Below are positions 12,201-24,942 of a stretch of DNA of 64,000 nucleotides, in pieces. Position numbers and translations under genes: made by a program. Source of the stretch: Halictus rubicundus (taxonomy: Eukaryota > Arthropoda > Insecta > Hymenoptera > Halictidae). The notes beneath the pieces are model-generated. The model saw only the letters and a program-made list of their open reading frames with translations. It ran no database searches and was not told where the DNA came from. Positions within the stretch are counted from its first letter, which is position 1; each line of letters starts with the position of its first letter. The stretch is taken from positions 9,925,116 through 9,989,115 of the forward strand of contig NC_135164.1 in NCBI RefSeq assembly GCF_050948215.1, in the 5' to 3' direction.

Positions 12201-15200
12201 ACGGAGCCATCTTCCAGAGCAAACATCGCGTTCATTTAAACCAGAGTCTTAGCACGACTCGGCGACGCGACGCGACGGTATCCTACTTAACGATAAAAGC
12301 CTCTCGGGCCTCGCTCGGCTGCGCTGCACCGCGTCACGGTGTCTTTTTCCCCTGGTTCTGGAAATCGTTTCAGCGGCAAGCGGTAAATTTCTGTTGACCC
12401 TCGGTCAGCGAACTAGGAAACGCCTGCCCGGCCATCGCGGTCGGTCTATTCCAACCGAGAGTACCGCTATTTTTATTTCCGATGAAAATCCTGAATCTGG
12501 ATGGCTCGTAGACGGGGATGAGACCCGAGGCTGCTTTTCTCGCCTGGGGGTCGCGAGACGACAAACCACTCGCTCCCTCTTATCTTTTACCTGACGCTCT
12601 TCCGAGCGCTTCCTCGATCGAAACGTATCTCCTCCGGGGACACCGGTAGTCCGGTAGAGGTGGCCGGTTTCTCGTAAACGCGACAAGTTGCGAGCGCGCG
12701 TGGATGTGCGTGTTACTGTCTGTTCGAGGCTCGTGACTCGCGGCTCGCGGCTCGCGATCGCTGCTGCTAGGCCGCGGTAAGTGCCGCGAGGAACTGCTTT
12801 CACTCCGAGAATAGTTGGCCACGACACCGCATATAGATGCGCCGCGACAAATAAAGGAACTCGACTCGGATAAAATGTGTACGCAGTGTTTAGTGGCCTG
12901 CAGAGCGGAGGAATGAATGAGGGAAAGAAGGCGAAAGGGATCAGAGAACTCGACGCCGATCGGCATTCCGGCGGCTGCTCGAGGATCCTCGTCCACCCTT
13001 CGTTCTCTGCCGAGAGTAGTTCTCTTCGCGTTCCTCCGCACTGGGTGCAGGGTGTTTTTCCAAATTTCCGCGCGACGAACGGTCGAATGGCCGCGCGCAC
13101 TTTCCACGCGTTTCATCCCCTACCAGGCTCCTTCCCCGTCCCACAGGCAATCCAACCACTCCTCGGCGGACCGAGGATTGCGCGAGTCCCTTGCCGAACG
13201 CCACGATTGACCTACATTTCGCGAGCGATCGAAACGAACGAGCCGCGACACCGCGCGTGTCCTTCGTTTCCCGTTTCCCATCTCCCATCCCCCATCCAAC
13301 CTCCCCTCGTTCCGTCTTCGGAGGCTCGTCTCCCCGCAGCCGATTTCCTGCTTCTCCGGTTCGCGAATCAAAACAAGATTGTTTCGTTTGCAGGGCGCGG
13401 ACTCGCCGCGATACGTCACGGAGAGGCTCAGACAGTTCTCGGACCCCCTGGCAAGATTTCAGCCCATCAACGGTGAGTGAACGAGAGGGCCGAGGTGGGA
13501 GCGAATGCTGACGAAATAACGTGTACGCTCCGTTTCGGAGGCAAAGCGAGGCGAGGCGAGGCGAGAAACGCTCGGAACGCTTGAAACGCTCGGATAGACG
13601 AGATTGTCTATTAAGGAGGCAGCGACGGACGCATCGACCGGCCCTTCTTCTTCGTCGGCGTTTCCGAAACACCGGATCGCTCTTGATTCTGATATTTTTA
13701 AGTAGATTAATGCCAGACACGAGACGCAGCATTAAGCAGATCGGTATTAATGAGTTTTGTCACCCTTGAGTGACACTCGGCTTCTATTCGGTTACACTCG
13801 CTGCTATAGATAGCCCACCCGTGAGCTTCCGAGATGCAACGATCTCATCTCTCGGTGGAGTGGCTGCTTCTACCGCGTATCCCTCTCGGCCCCTCCTCGG
13901 CGTCGAGACGAGAGACGAGCTTACCGCCTAGCGGCACGCGTCACGAGTCACGAGTCACGAGTCACGAGCCGCGGCCAGTCAGCCGTCAAGCTGGTAGCTC
14001 TCGCGATCCTACCACCTTCGAGAAACATCAGAGGTGTTCCTCTTCTACGAGGAACACGAGAAAACCCGTAGGCATCGGCACCGCCGAGATCAGGTATTTC
14101 TCCGTTGTAACGATGCTGAGGAACAACGGAGCCGTGGCGCGCCGGCTTCCCGTCGATTCACCTCCTTGTTTCTTGCTATTTTCGCGCGACATTCGTAAAG
14201 TTTCTCGTTTTTCCGAGCTGTACCGAAAATGCGGCGGAATTAATTGGCCTACATTCTGAAAATAGACGAGCAGCCGTGTCCGTTCGCCCATCCGGATAGC
14301 ACGCAGACTCGCGCGGGACGATCGGGAGTCGACCGAATGCTCGAACGAGCAACCATCGATGACACCGATCGAACAAACACCGGCGAACACCGTCGCCGGT
14401 TTACAATGCTGCGGGGCTCGCCTCGTCTCGTCTAGTCTCGTCTCTTGGCACGTATCTCGCAGCGCGGGAAATCACGGAATCCCGATCGTTAAAATAACTC
14501 GGGATTCGTTAACGTTAATGAATACCTGGGAATCGGCGAGCGTGACACATAATTCAGAGGGGCGAAAGGGTAACCGTACATCGGGCAAGACGAGTGGGAG
14601 CAAAAGGCGCGTGCCGTGTTCGGTGTGCTCGTCGCGTGCTACCGAACGGCCAACTTATCGTCGTCTATTCGCACTACCGGTATTTCGAAACACGGGCTGC
14701 ACTCGATGCGTTCAGACAAGAGGAGACAAGAGCGAATCGCGAAAGGAGGCTCTCGAGCCCTGATAAATAGAGGACCGAGCTACCGGTACCTCTATAACTC
14801 ACAATCGCACCGCTACGCCTCCGCTTCAACCTCGGTCTCAGCGAGAGGAAAAAGGCGACGGCACTGCAGCCCCTCTGTAGGAATAGACGCGGCTACGGCT
14901 GTGGCAACGAGAAACAAGCTCCTCCGGTGTCGCGACGGTGCCAAGCGATTTACCGAACCGTAACCCACTAACGTAGACTCTGATCGTTTTAATTAATGCC
15001 CCGCGGTTGCGTCCCATTTAGTCGGCGTTGTCTCAAAAGGATCCTCGCCGTTCCGACCGAACGCGTTCTACGATCCTGCCGCGGGGAAGAAGCGCGACCC
15101 GCAATCGCAACAACGAGAGATTCCGAGTAAATGTCCAGAAGAGAGAGAGAGAGAGAGATATCCTCGAACGATCCCCGAATCTTGATTAGGGGACAAGATT

Positions 15201-16431
15201 CGATGAACAGTATTCTGGGTTGCGTCGGTCGCGAACATTTGTAGCGATGCGAATCGGAGGATCGTTGAAAGACGAGAAAACTCGAAACGCTCGAAAGTGC
15301 CATATATTGCCACGGTACATTAGTATGACGCATCGTCGCCGGATCATCCTTTTGCCGACGGAGCGCAATGCGCGTTTAAACGCAAACGAAGTCGCGGCCA
15401 AAATACATACTTTACTGCATCCAGATATTCGTAAACGTCTCTCGAAAATCCCGTCGGCTCTGTCGCTTGGCTGATTTTCCTCCCGAGTGTCTCTCTTTCT
15501 TCTCCTCCTCTTCCCCGTCTTCACTGCCCGTCCCTTTCTGTTTAGCAGAACCTCGTCTAAATTCGCGTTTCTACTATTCCTCGTATTTTTCGATTTTCTC
15601 GGCTTCTCGCGTCCAGAGTGCAACGGGGCTTGTGCACGCGCGATCAGCCCAGGCAACCTCCGACAACTTGTAAGCAGCGTAGCCGAGGGGGGCGCGGGTT
15701 TTCCTGTCGGTGTTGCGAGATCGGGATGTCGCGTCGTCGCGCGTCCGCCTTTCGTTAATGAGACCGAATCAAAGGTTCTTTGTGCTCTCCGTGCTCCGAG
15801 GAGACAGATCCGGCACGAACGGATCGCAATACACCAAGTTCTTTGAAGACAAACCGGCGCAATTAAGTCGCCTCGATTTACCCTCGTCAGAGATTTTCGT
15901 CGCGATTCAAACGCCGTTCGCTCCTCTTGCCGTTCTCATCACCGGCTCTCGGCCTCCGTTTCCTCGATCGATCGAATACGCCGCGATGATCGTCAGGATC
16001 GCAGTCGATTTCTGCCCGATTTCACTGGTCGAAAATTACACGCGTTTGGCAGGCAGCCGCGCGTGTAGCTTTTCCTGGACACGTCATGCTCGGAGAAATA
16101 TCGTGTCGGAGATGCGATTCGTAAATCAGAGGCAACCGCAATTCGCCGGTTCACGCGCACGGCCGTTCTTCCACGGATCGATAGTTTGGATCTTTTCCAA
16201 AGAGCAACGAGGAATCGGGAACGGTTACCGTTCGGGATATCGCAAGGATAACACGTTCCGAATCCGGATGATAACGCTCCTACTGATCTGTTCGCAGGAT
16301 TCGAGCAAGCGGAGTTGCAGCCTGCCCAGGTCACCGGAAGCAGCTTGGACCGTCTGAACATGATCGTGCAGAGCATCAACGATCCGTCGCGTCCGGTCGT
16401 CGAGCCGCACCAACATTCTTGTCACCACTGA
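9291..16431 (+). CDS. nau: Nautilus/MyoD myogenic bHLH transcription factor
   Basis: This is the single insect member of the MyoD family, a nuclear E-box-binding factor for muscle fate that acts as a dimer with Daughterless. Exons are 9291-9634, 10340-10706, 11093-11263, 13394-13472 and 16298-16431: 1095 nt, 364 residues, all phases consistent. Exon 1 is rich in His, Gln and Tyr. Exon 2 carries an acidic Ser/Glu/Asn stretch, the Cys-rich segment RRCLLWACKACKKK and the basic region DRRKAATLRERRRLRK, which keeps the Ala-Thr pair and the Lys of the myogenic recognition code. Exon 3 supplies the helix-loop-helix from VNEAFEVLKRRTSNNPNQRL through VEILRNAIEYIEGLEALLQ. The intron falls exactly at the basic/HLH boundary. 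The last exon ends with an SxLDRLNMIVQSI helix-like motif, as in family C-termini. Start chosen as the first in-frame ATG of the His-rich exon. Confidence 0.93.
13939..13971. repeat. Short tandem repeat of CACGAGT
   Basis: About four direct copies of a seven-base unit inside the last nau intron. Confidence 0.75.
14477..14507. repeat. 9-bp inverted repeat in nau intron 4
   Basis: GAATCCCGA at 14477-14485 is mirrored by TCGGGATTC at 14499-14507 with a 13-base AT-rich spacer. It could form a small hairpin; the function is unknown. Confidence 0.7.
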
Positions 16432-16900
16432 GAACCAGGGAAACAGTATTAGAAAACACCGAACGACTGTTCTGTACTTAACGCTGGATTCGCCAACCGG
16501 ATATCAAGTTCCTAAATCCGAGCCCCGAGACCCAACACCCGAGCCCAGACGAAATCTCTTCGAAGTTCGATTCATACGATCCTCGTTACCTCGCCGAACC
16601 ACTTTCGATCCCTCTGGAGATCTAGTCCGATTCTCGAGAGAAACGCAGCGGATCAAAGCGAGTAGGAGAATCCTACCATCGCACATCACGATTCGCCGCA
16701 TATTACGTGTACACTGTCCGACGACAGCGTGGATCCCGCTTTCGTGATTAATGAAAGGGGAGAGTACGCAAAAGCTGTATCTCGTCTTCGCTGAACAATA
16801 TCTCCCTTCGTTAATGGAGAAACCTGGCCCATACTTTTTGCCGGTTGTGTACACGTACATGTATACATATTAACGAGTACGTTTCATCGCGCTATGCGAC

Positions 16901-16906
16901 AATAAA
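16901..16906 (+). terminator. Polyadenylation signal of nau
   Basis: A canonical AATAAA about 470 bases past the nau stop codon, on the correct strand. It implies a 3' UTR of roughly 0.5 kb. Confidence 0.6.
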
Positions 16907-19381
16907 GAACGCTAAAGCACACCGAGAGTCGCTTATTTTCCGTGCACTTAGTTGCTCGGCTCTTTCCGTCTTGAAACCTATCCAAATAGCTGTTTAGCCG
17001 CATTGCCCGGGCACCTGAACAAATTCTAAACTCGATCAAATCGGATTTAACACCGGGAATGGAAGAAAAAGAAGAAGGCTTATTACCGTGTCGGGTTACA
17101 GGCTGTAAAGAGAAAAATCGGTGATTGAAAACGGTCGTGCCTGCCCGTCGAGGATTAAATGGAGAAGACACGTCCCGGAATAGTATGCTCGAACGCTACT
17201 TGCTAAGTAGCCTGTTCTTCCCTCGTTTCTCCAGTCCCTAATGGCTAAATGGTTCGATCGCGGAGACAGCTGGAGATCTGGTCGATTTATGACCGCTATC
17301 TCGAACAGTCGACACCGCCGTCCTGACGTGCGGCGAGGCGGCACGACGCAAAAGACCAACACAGGAAGCAACAGATTTTTTCTAGGCTTGTAAATTCGAC
17401 AGTTGGTAAAGTTGACACAGCAACGCCGCGATCCCTTCCCCGACGCATCGGCACGTCTTCGGGATACCTTCTCGGCACGGTGTCCCACGACTCGGGGCTC
17501 ATGTCCCGTGGGACACGCATCCGTGCATCTGCCGCCGCCCTCCTTATTCCTAAATGGAACACCCCTCCGTACCAATTTTCTATTTCTCTGTTTTTAGGAA
17601 CGCGGTGGGACGATTGTGTCACGTACCGGACCACCGGATACGAGCAGGCACCCCTCCAGGGGATGGTACGATTAGTTCGAGTTAACGTCTCGGCGAATAG
17701 CGAAAATACGTGTTCCCAATCGACGATCCCATTCTTGATCGTGTTCCGGTTCCGCCAGCCGGTCTCGCCCGTTCGAATCTGCGATCTGGCAGATCACGGC
17801 AATTAAAGGAAAAGCTCGAAAACAGTTTGGTGTTCGGCAGCCGGGGTTGCTCTCGACATTAGCCGAAAATATCCATGTCGCGGGAGTAAGAATAGTAGGG
17901 GACGACATAAATATTTTCGGAGTTACTGACCCGTCAAAATTCTCGGCACTTTGAGTCGGCGAACGTCTCTAGAACGGGCCGCCACGCGCCATGCTTTGAC
18001 GCCGCTGTGTATTTTGCAGCCATCCAGCATTTTGCTTCTCCGAATTTAACACTCCGTGAAGCGATCATCGAAATAAATATCACTCGACACCTAGAACATT
18101 GACAAACAATTTAGTAATTTATTCGCTTGCAACCGATATCCCAGCCCGCCGAGATCTAGCGAAAGCGATCGGCGTTAGATTAAAGAGCTCTTACCGCCAT
18201 CTACGGTTTCCTCGAAGAGATAGCAAACAATATCGCAGACAAGTCTGTGCAGAAACGCGATAACCACCTTGCGGTAAAACGGCCAAACGAACCATTCGTA
18301 TGAAAGGGGATAAAAATTCAAAATGGCGCCATTCCACGTAGCGGCAAAACGGTCAACTGTCAGCCCAACGTTACCGACAAAAACGATTTTTTGAGATACG
18401 CTCAGAGTTGTAGGAGTGTGATATATTTCTCCAAATAAAAGACGTGTTATCTCTTTCAGTATTTATTTTAATCTGTTACAATTTGTTATGTCAATAATTT
18501 TGTTGGTAGGAAACCAAAAACAAAATAAATAATAAACAAATTAATCGATACAGAAATCTACATTATCTACAACCGCGACAGAGTGATAACACCATCACCA
18601 TCTAGCGGAAAAAACTGGAACTAATCGACTACAAGCTTTTAATTTTTCAATTTATTATGAAATTTTTACCGGTTGTTTTGGATGAAATAGATACACAGGA
18701 GATACCTCTACAGTTGTACGATCAGCAAATATTTTGCGACAATTAATGAAAATTCAGCGTTGTTTCTGTCACGTATTCTGCGTACAGAGAAGGTCGGTAA
18801 CGTTTGCCGCCAAATGCAGATTTTACGAAGCAAATGGTCGACGAGTTGTAGGATCTATTCTTACATTTTGTCCACGGCTTAGGCATCTGTTTGGTATTCA
18901 TCCTTGCGAGTGACTAACCTATACCTATAGGCAGCTATAGGATATGTTTATAAATAGCTTCGCCTGCTGAGATGTCACAGACATCTGTACATCAAAGTAT
19001 GTAACCTGTACGATTCCTCGGTACGACTGTTGTATCTAACATCATCCGTAGCTAATTTCGGATTTTCCAATTTGATCTAGTGACGATTCGTTATACGTGA
19101 TCGGGTACAATTGACTGCACTTCCAGCGCGAAACGTATGGCTGAACGAAGCGAGTCGAATGTGCAACGGAAACCAATAAATGTAGAACTTATTGCATGAT
19201 AGTTCGAAACTGTAACACAGTGAAATCATTTTTCTACGAAAATTTTGCGCGTGTGATGAGCGCGGGCGCAGAATTCTGCGCCGAAGGTCATTGTCTTATA
19301 TTGTGCTTTCGAATTTGAAAAAGAGGGGAATAACAATTTCTCGGAACGTTTCTCGATTTTGGCAGTTTCCAGTCGACAATC
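16907..19381. other. nau-PIX intergenic region with repeated CCATCT-type motifs
   Basis: No gene was recognised. From about 18.1 kb the DNA becomes AT-rich and presumably includes the PIX promoter and 5' UTR. Three related motifs occur between 18194 and 18608: CCGCCATCTACGG, AAAATGGCGCC (opposite orientation) and ACCATCTAGCGG. A 16-base phrase at 18271-18286 recurs with two differences at 18341-18356. Confidence 0.55.
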
Positions 19382-22300
19382 ATGTCGAAACCTGACGCGC
19401 CAAAGTTTGTTACCGCACTTTATTCCTTCAAAGGAAAAAACAATGACGAGGTGGGTCTCTGATTTCTTATTTTCCGAGTGCGATTGTATTTCGGTATTGA
19501 TCGTGTTTATGATATTATTTGCAGCTATGTTTCAAAAAGGGAGATACGATACTGATAACGCAAACGGATGACGAAGGTTGGTGGGAAGGCACGCTGCACG
19601 ACAAAACAGGATGGTTTCCATCAAATTATGTGAAGGAATGCAGGGCTTCAGGTATCGAATCGATGACTAACATATTTTTAGTTGTTCCGACGTTTTACTA
19701 TCTGTTCTTATGATTTTATGGTCTTAAGACAGTGGACCCACCGCCATCTCAAAAATGTCCCCGGAAAAAACAGTGCAGGAGTCACCGATGCATCAGAAGC
19801 TCAACCGTGACATTGTACTAAAAGATATAGTTGACTCGGAAAGAGTGAACGTGGTAGAGCTCCAGGGTCTGACCAACAATTTTTTGCTTCCTTTAGAATC
19901 GGCTAACATGTAGGTACAATTAATATAGTATCCCAAGCGTTCCGACTAATATTTCAAACAATTGGAAGCACAGATTGACCAAAGAAGAGTACAAACAACT
20001 TTTGAGCAACGTACATGAAATTTTGGAAGCCCACCAAAGGCTGCTCACAAGCCTAGAAGCAGCTATAGCGCAGGGTTCTTCTTCGAGGGTCGGCAATCTT
20101 TTCTTAACCCTAGCGCCAAAGCTGAAGTCCATTCATGCTACTTATTGCGCGAATCATCCGCGAGCTGTATGCATTTTAGATCGTTATAGGTAATGCGTGA
20201 ATCGATCGTTTGATCGCACTCGCGTGCTCAGCGAAACAACTGCTTTGCGATGCCCCGCTGTTTTAGGGACGAGTTGAACGAATTTATGGAACACAGCGGA
20301 GCAATATCGCCGGGAATTTTAGTACTAACGACTGGCCTAAGTAAACCTTTCCGGAGATTGGACAAATATTCTGCCATGCTTCAAGAACTGGAAAGATACA
20401 TGGAGAAAAATCATCCTGACAGAGGTGACACCCAGCGCGCAATATCTGTGTACAGAGATATAGCGGTACGTTCGCTCAACTGTTATCCTGCAAACTAGGC
20501 TCTCGCTTTTCCTTTGTTAACAAAATTGTTATACAGGAACGATGCGCGTCCATTCGGAAACAACGCGAGCTAGCCCTCCAAGTATTAACTAGCGGCATTA
20601 AGGGATGGGAGGGAGAGGAACTAAGCTCGCTAGGAGAAATACTCCATGTCGGGGCTGTAACTTTAGCAAGCGGAACAACCGGTTTGGATCGCCGGGACAG
20701 ATACTTTGTCCTTTTCCCTACGACCTTGTTGGTGCTCAGCGCAAGTCCTAGAATGAGTTCTTTCGTTTACGAGGTATGCTCGGATATTCTCGCGTTGCCT
20801 CTGTTGTTGCATATAAACCATACTTGCTTTCAGGGGAAGCTTCCACTGACTGGCATCAATATCATTCCAACGGAAGACAGCGAAGAAATTAGAAACGCTT
20901 TTGAAATTACAGGTACAGTGAACTCTAAGCGGAGCTTCTTCCAACTAACTAAACCTCTAAATCGACTAAATCTCTCGGTATCTTCTTTTCTTGTTGTTTT
21001 GCCTGTAGGACCGATGATCGAGAGCATCCTCGTGCTCTGCACCACCAAGGAAGACCGGCAATGTTGGATCGAACTTTTGATGCAGGAACAAGCGAGCAGC
21101 AACCTTGTAAAATCTCCGTCGACAACGTCACGCGTGAGTTGTAATCTACCTCCGTACACGCGCCTCTCGAGGTATTTCGCGAAGCTGGTAAAGAGAAAAC
21201 TGATCCGCCCCGAACTACTGAAGAAGTTGTTGTACGTGCAGTATGTCTTGAAACCAGATTTAAGTAACGTGAAAGTGCGAAGGCCCAATATAACCACCTA
21301 CGCGTTGCATCCGCTTCGAAGCAGCGAGGAATGCCTGTCAAAAGACTCTGACACGACTTCTTCCGAAGCGAAGGAAACGATGGAAAACCAACGGTACGAT
21401 GAACCGATAACGTTGCGTAAATCTACTTTGACCCTCGAGGTGAAATACGCGTTGGGCGATATGGATCTTAGCACCGTGGGCATAACGAACAGTTCGACTT
21501 TGACGGAATTCGCGTCGGACCGCAACAGCCCTAGCGAATCCAGTAAAAGTTTGCCCGTCAGCGTGTTCGCTCGCGATCCCGCCGTGCCCGATGTCGTTGC
21601 CGCTGGCTACGAATTGCATCCTCCACTGTCCTTAACGAGCGTTCGTGACCTCAGTCGAAAGCGACCCGGCGATGCGAAAAGACACCTAACAGCCACTACG
21701 GTTGTAGTGAGTCAAGAAGCACGTGTCCAAGAGCAACAATCTAGCGTCGTTTCCGTCGGTCGATCGATTAATCGGACGCGTAGCGAGGACGACGAACATC
21801 GGTGTGACCCCGAGCATGAAACTCACGGTAGATCCAGCATTCATTCCTCGGACTCGGGAATGGTCGAGTGTTACCGGCTGAACTCTTGTAAATCTTGTAT
21901 CGGTAATAAGTACCAAGCCGGCGTACCCGGAAGACATTCTTTCTACGAGAGCGAGAACGATGAGAACAAGTTCGAGCATCAATGCATTTGCACGTCGCCG
22001 TTCGATTCGACGCCCAGGGACAGCGCGCACCTGTCCGATCTGTCGAGAAACGCGGACCACGCATCGAGTTCCTCGATCTGCAAGGTCGCCAGACCTCTGG
22101 GCGACGTAGACGAGACAGAAGTGGAAGAGGACGTAGCCGACACGCGACCGGACAAACTCGGGCATTCGGCCACGCAGAAAAGGTTTACGCAACCGATACC
22201 GTACGCGCACCAAAACGTTGTAAAGAAAGTCGGAAGGAAGCCGATCCAACCGAACGCGAAACACGACTACGGAGAACCGGGTCGAGTCTATACGTCGGGG

Positions 22301-23671
22301 CTGTACGCTCATTGGTGGTTGAAGAAGTCTATACCGATTTCTGGATGCACGGATCAAGGCAAGCTTCCATGGCATGGCTGTTTTCTTTCTTTTTCATTCG
22401 TTCAGTTAACATCTTCACCCGTTTTGACTTACTAATTCTACAATAGATATTGTACACTTATGTAACGAGCGTATGCTTCAGTTTCACCACAGCCATGTTG
22501 TGTGAAGCAAGCTTTCGCTTTTCTAATACGTTGTACCATTCGAAGAGACGACCGACCACTCTCGTCTTGTCGATCGGTCGATCGGTTTGCGATTTTGTGT
22601 ATATTTGTGGAGAGTATTGACACAACGAGGCTTTCGAGTTTATAATCTCACTTTAGCGTATTTAGCGATGTAGCTACTATGCACTACCATGCGTATCATC
22701 TTGTGTAACGCTCGTTGCTCATGGTCACAACAGGTCTGCAGTCAACAGAATGGGAAACAACAGTCTCACCCGCAACCACAACCACAACCGCAACAACAAC
22801 GATCGATTGCGGATCAGTGTCCACCTTTAGGGATTAGAAAGGCTTGGTGCATCGCTTCGTTACGTCCAGCTCCTCCACTCTACGCTTTCAGGGCATTTGG
22901 TAAAACCGATCCGAGTATGGATTTATCACGGGCACCACGACCGTGCAGTACGAATTCAACATTTCAAATCTTCAAAACGGCGTTCAGTATTCCCTCTCTA
23001 TACATGCATGTATAGCCAGTACCTTTAGAAACAACTGAAAAAATCTAGAGAAAATTTTACACATCGGTGTCAGTTGTAAGGGGGGAATACTGTTAACTGC
23101 TAGGAGCTAGGAGGAATAGTAACGCGCTTCCTTTTCTTTCTTTCTTTTTAGATGAACGGCAATTTGAAGAGGACGCGACTATACTGAAGGTTATCGAGGC
23201 GTATTGCCTTACCGTGAACGCTAGGTTCACCGTACACTCTGGGGAATCGACTTGTAGGTCACCGATCGCATTTCAGATTGTTTTTTAAGACGGATCGATC
23301 TCGAATTAGCAATAATCACGTATCGTTTATTGTGTCTGCGTTCCAGCAGTGTTGGATTACGGATCGCAGAAAACACGCGATAGAGCATCTCTGACGCACA
23401 ACAAGGGAGACTGGGATTTTTGTAACAACAGGTAAACGTTTTCGGTATATCCCGATCATAGCTATCCACGATCTAACTGTCAGTCGCTCGCTTTTACTCC
23501 GGTTTCAGGACATTATCGGAAACGGTGAAAACACTGAAAAGTCAAATGACCGATTTGCAATCACAAATGTCTCTATTGACCAAACAACTGGACGAGGAAA
23601 GAAGATCTCGGCTTTCATTGGCCGCCGCGGTGAAGCGAAGCATGGGCGTTGTAGATGGATCGATGCCCTGA
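19382..23671 (+). CDS. RtGEF: beta-PIX/RtGEF, SH3-DH-PH Rho guanine nucleotide exchange factor
   Basis: This is an exchange factor for Rac/Cdc42 that recruits PAK and GIT to synaptic and focal adhesions. Exons: 19382-19450, 19525-19651, 19729-19909, 19974-20189, 20267-20465, 20537-20773, 20834-20912, 21009 to about 22358, 22734-22914, 23152-23253, 23347-23431 and 23509-23671. The SH3 domain (residues about 7-65) contains ALYSFKGKNNDEL and GWWEGTLHDKTGWFPSNYV. The DH domain (about 95-275) has TYCANHPRAV and ISPGILVLTTGLSKPFRRLDKY. The PH domain (about 300-405) starts with DRRDRYFVLFPTTLLVLSAS. A long linker follows, containing PPYTRLSRYFAKLVKRKL, then ATILKVIEAYC and a C-terminal coiled coil (TLKSQMTDLQSQMSLLTKQL). 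No N-terminal CH domain is seen, as in fly PIX. The junction after the long exon is unresolved: a GC donor at 22358 is phase 1, while the next exon appears to need phase 0. An isoform could also end at the in-frame stop near 22435. Confidence 0.9.
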
Positions 23672-23829
23672 CACTTTCCCCAAATTGAACGGAATATTTT
23701 TTGTAGCGACAACCGAACCTTGGACACGGACTTTTTCGCTCTCTACTGCCATCGTGATTTACACGTTTGCAACCGGAATGTTCCTTAGATCGCAAATTTC
23801 CTACGATAGGCGTGGATTCATCATATGTA

Positions 23830-23835
23830 AATAAA
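23830..23835 (+). terminator. Polyadenylation signal of RtGEF
   Basis: AATAAA about 160 bases after the stop codon, before the convergent MED11 3' end. Confidence 0.6.
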
Positions 23836-23932
23836 CATTTTCCAAAAGTATTTGTACCTTTCTTTAGATGTTAACCTTAAAATTAGAAGTAACAGAAGAT
23901 AATTCGTCGAGGTGAGAAAGCCTTCAGAGTTT

Positions 23933-24419
23933 TCATCTCGGTTTGTTTTTGACACGTTCCAGTTCGTTCACTCGACTTCGCGCGTGTTCTAACCTATGCC
24001 ACGCCATTTGCAGAACCTTTTGACTCGCGTAACCGGAACCTTCGTGCGGTTGCCCTGATAAACAACAATACCGTTTCAAATCCGAAGAATCGATTGAAAG
24101 TTACTTTAGCCATTTGATAAGTTGTCCTTACCTGTCGAAACTTGGGTTAAATAATTGATTTGTTCGCTCAACTTTGATTCTACGTGACCCAAGGTTTTCA
24201 AAAACTGTTGCGTCTGTGCCTCCGCTTGCTTCAAGCTAGACTTTTCTTTGCTCAGCTCTACGAATGCTTGTCCTGCGTAACGGAAAATTGATGACACAAG
24301 TTTTTCATCGCCAAACTAGAATCGAGGAAGAAGTGTCGCTTACCTGCGCTTTGCAAACACACGATAATGTCCTTTTCGATCGTTTCCAAGATCTGTATCC
24401 TTTCCATTGGTGGCGTCAT
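23933..24419 (-). CDS. MED11: Mediator complex subunit 11
   Basis: MED11 is a small head-module subunit of Mediator, paired with MED22, and couples activators to RNA polymerase II. Exons, in order, are 24419-24344, 24272-24132 and 24054-23933: 339 nt, 112 residues, close to the usual 115-120. The protein starts MTPPMERIQILETIEKDI. It contains QSAGQAFVELSKEKSSLKQA and HVESKLSEQINYLTQVSTGQ, then a helical C-terminus with MAWHRLEHARSRVNEL. These match the family signature (LSKEK, QI.YLTQVATGQPHEGS). The gene converges on RtGEF, with 261 bases between their stop codons. Confidence 0.93.
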
Positions 24420-24537
24420 AATGCAAGGCAATTTCTTGTATTCTTTTCGGTTCGATAATTCGGTAAGAAATCGTAACAGAAAAGAAAAATCCGTCAACGC
24501 GAGTCGTATGACAAGACCGCTTACCGGTGGTCAACAA

Positions 24538-24595
<58 letters not shown>

Positions 24596-24942
24596 GACTG
24601 GCATAAACCGTGCTTTGAAAATCACAGTAAAACCATACGAGTCGAGCTAAAATTACTCTCCATCGTCTGCGGTGTAATTAATCACCGCGTTGATAATTCA
24701 TATGAAATTTTATTAATAATAAATATTCTGTACCAACCATAGATGTCGCCACGAGGTAGCTGGTATGGCGCGACAGAGGATATTTTCGAGTTTCCACAAT
24801 GAGGCCCGTGTCTGGATCATCGTCATTGGTGTCTGCACTTAACGAGAATTAAACGGAGAACGAGAAAAACGAGGAAAAAATGAGGGATGAAGAAACTGAG
24901 GGTAAGAACGAATTGATAATTGACATTGGATCGACATCGATA
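24420..24942. other. MED11 upstream region with (CT) microsatellite
   Basis: A CT run of about 53 bases at 24541-24593 lies just upstream of the MED11 start codon. An AT-rich stretch at 24690-24730 includes TTTATT, which on the minus strand could be the polyadenylation signal of the upstream Rieske-like gene. Confidence 0.6.
24541..24593. repeat. (CT)n microsatellite
   Basis: Uninterrupted CT dinucleotides. Confidence 0.97.

Noticed and set aside
20684..20833. 583-codon continuous open frame taken as one exon from 20684
   Set aside because: The frame is real coding only in parts. PH-domain alignment requires introns at 20774-20833 and 20913-21008, which happen to lack stops.
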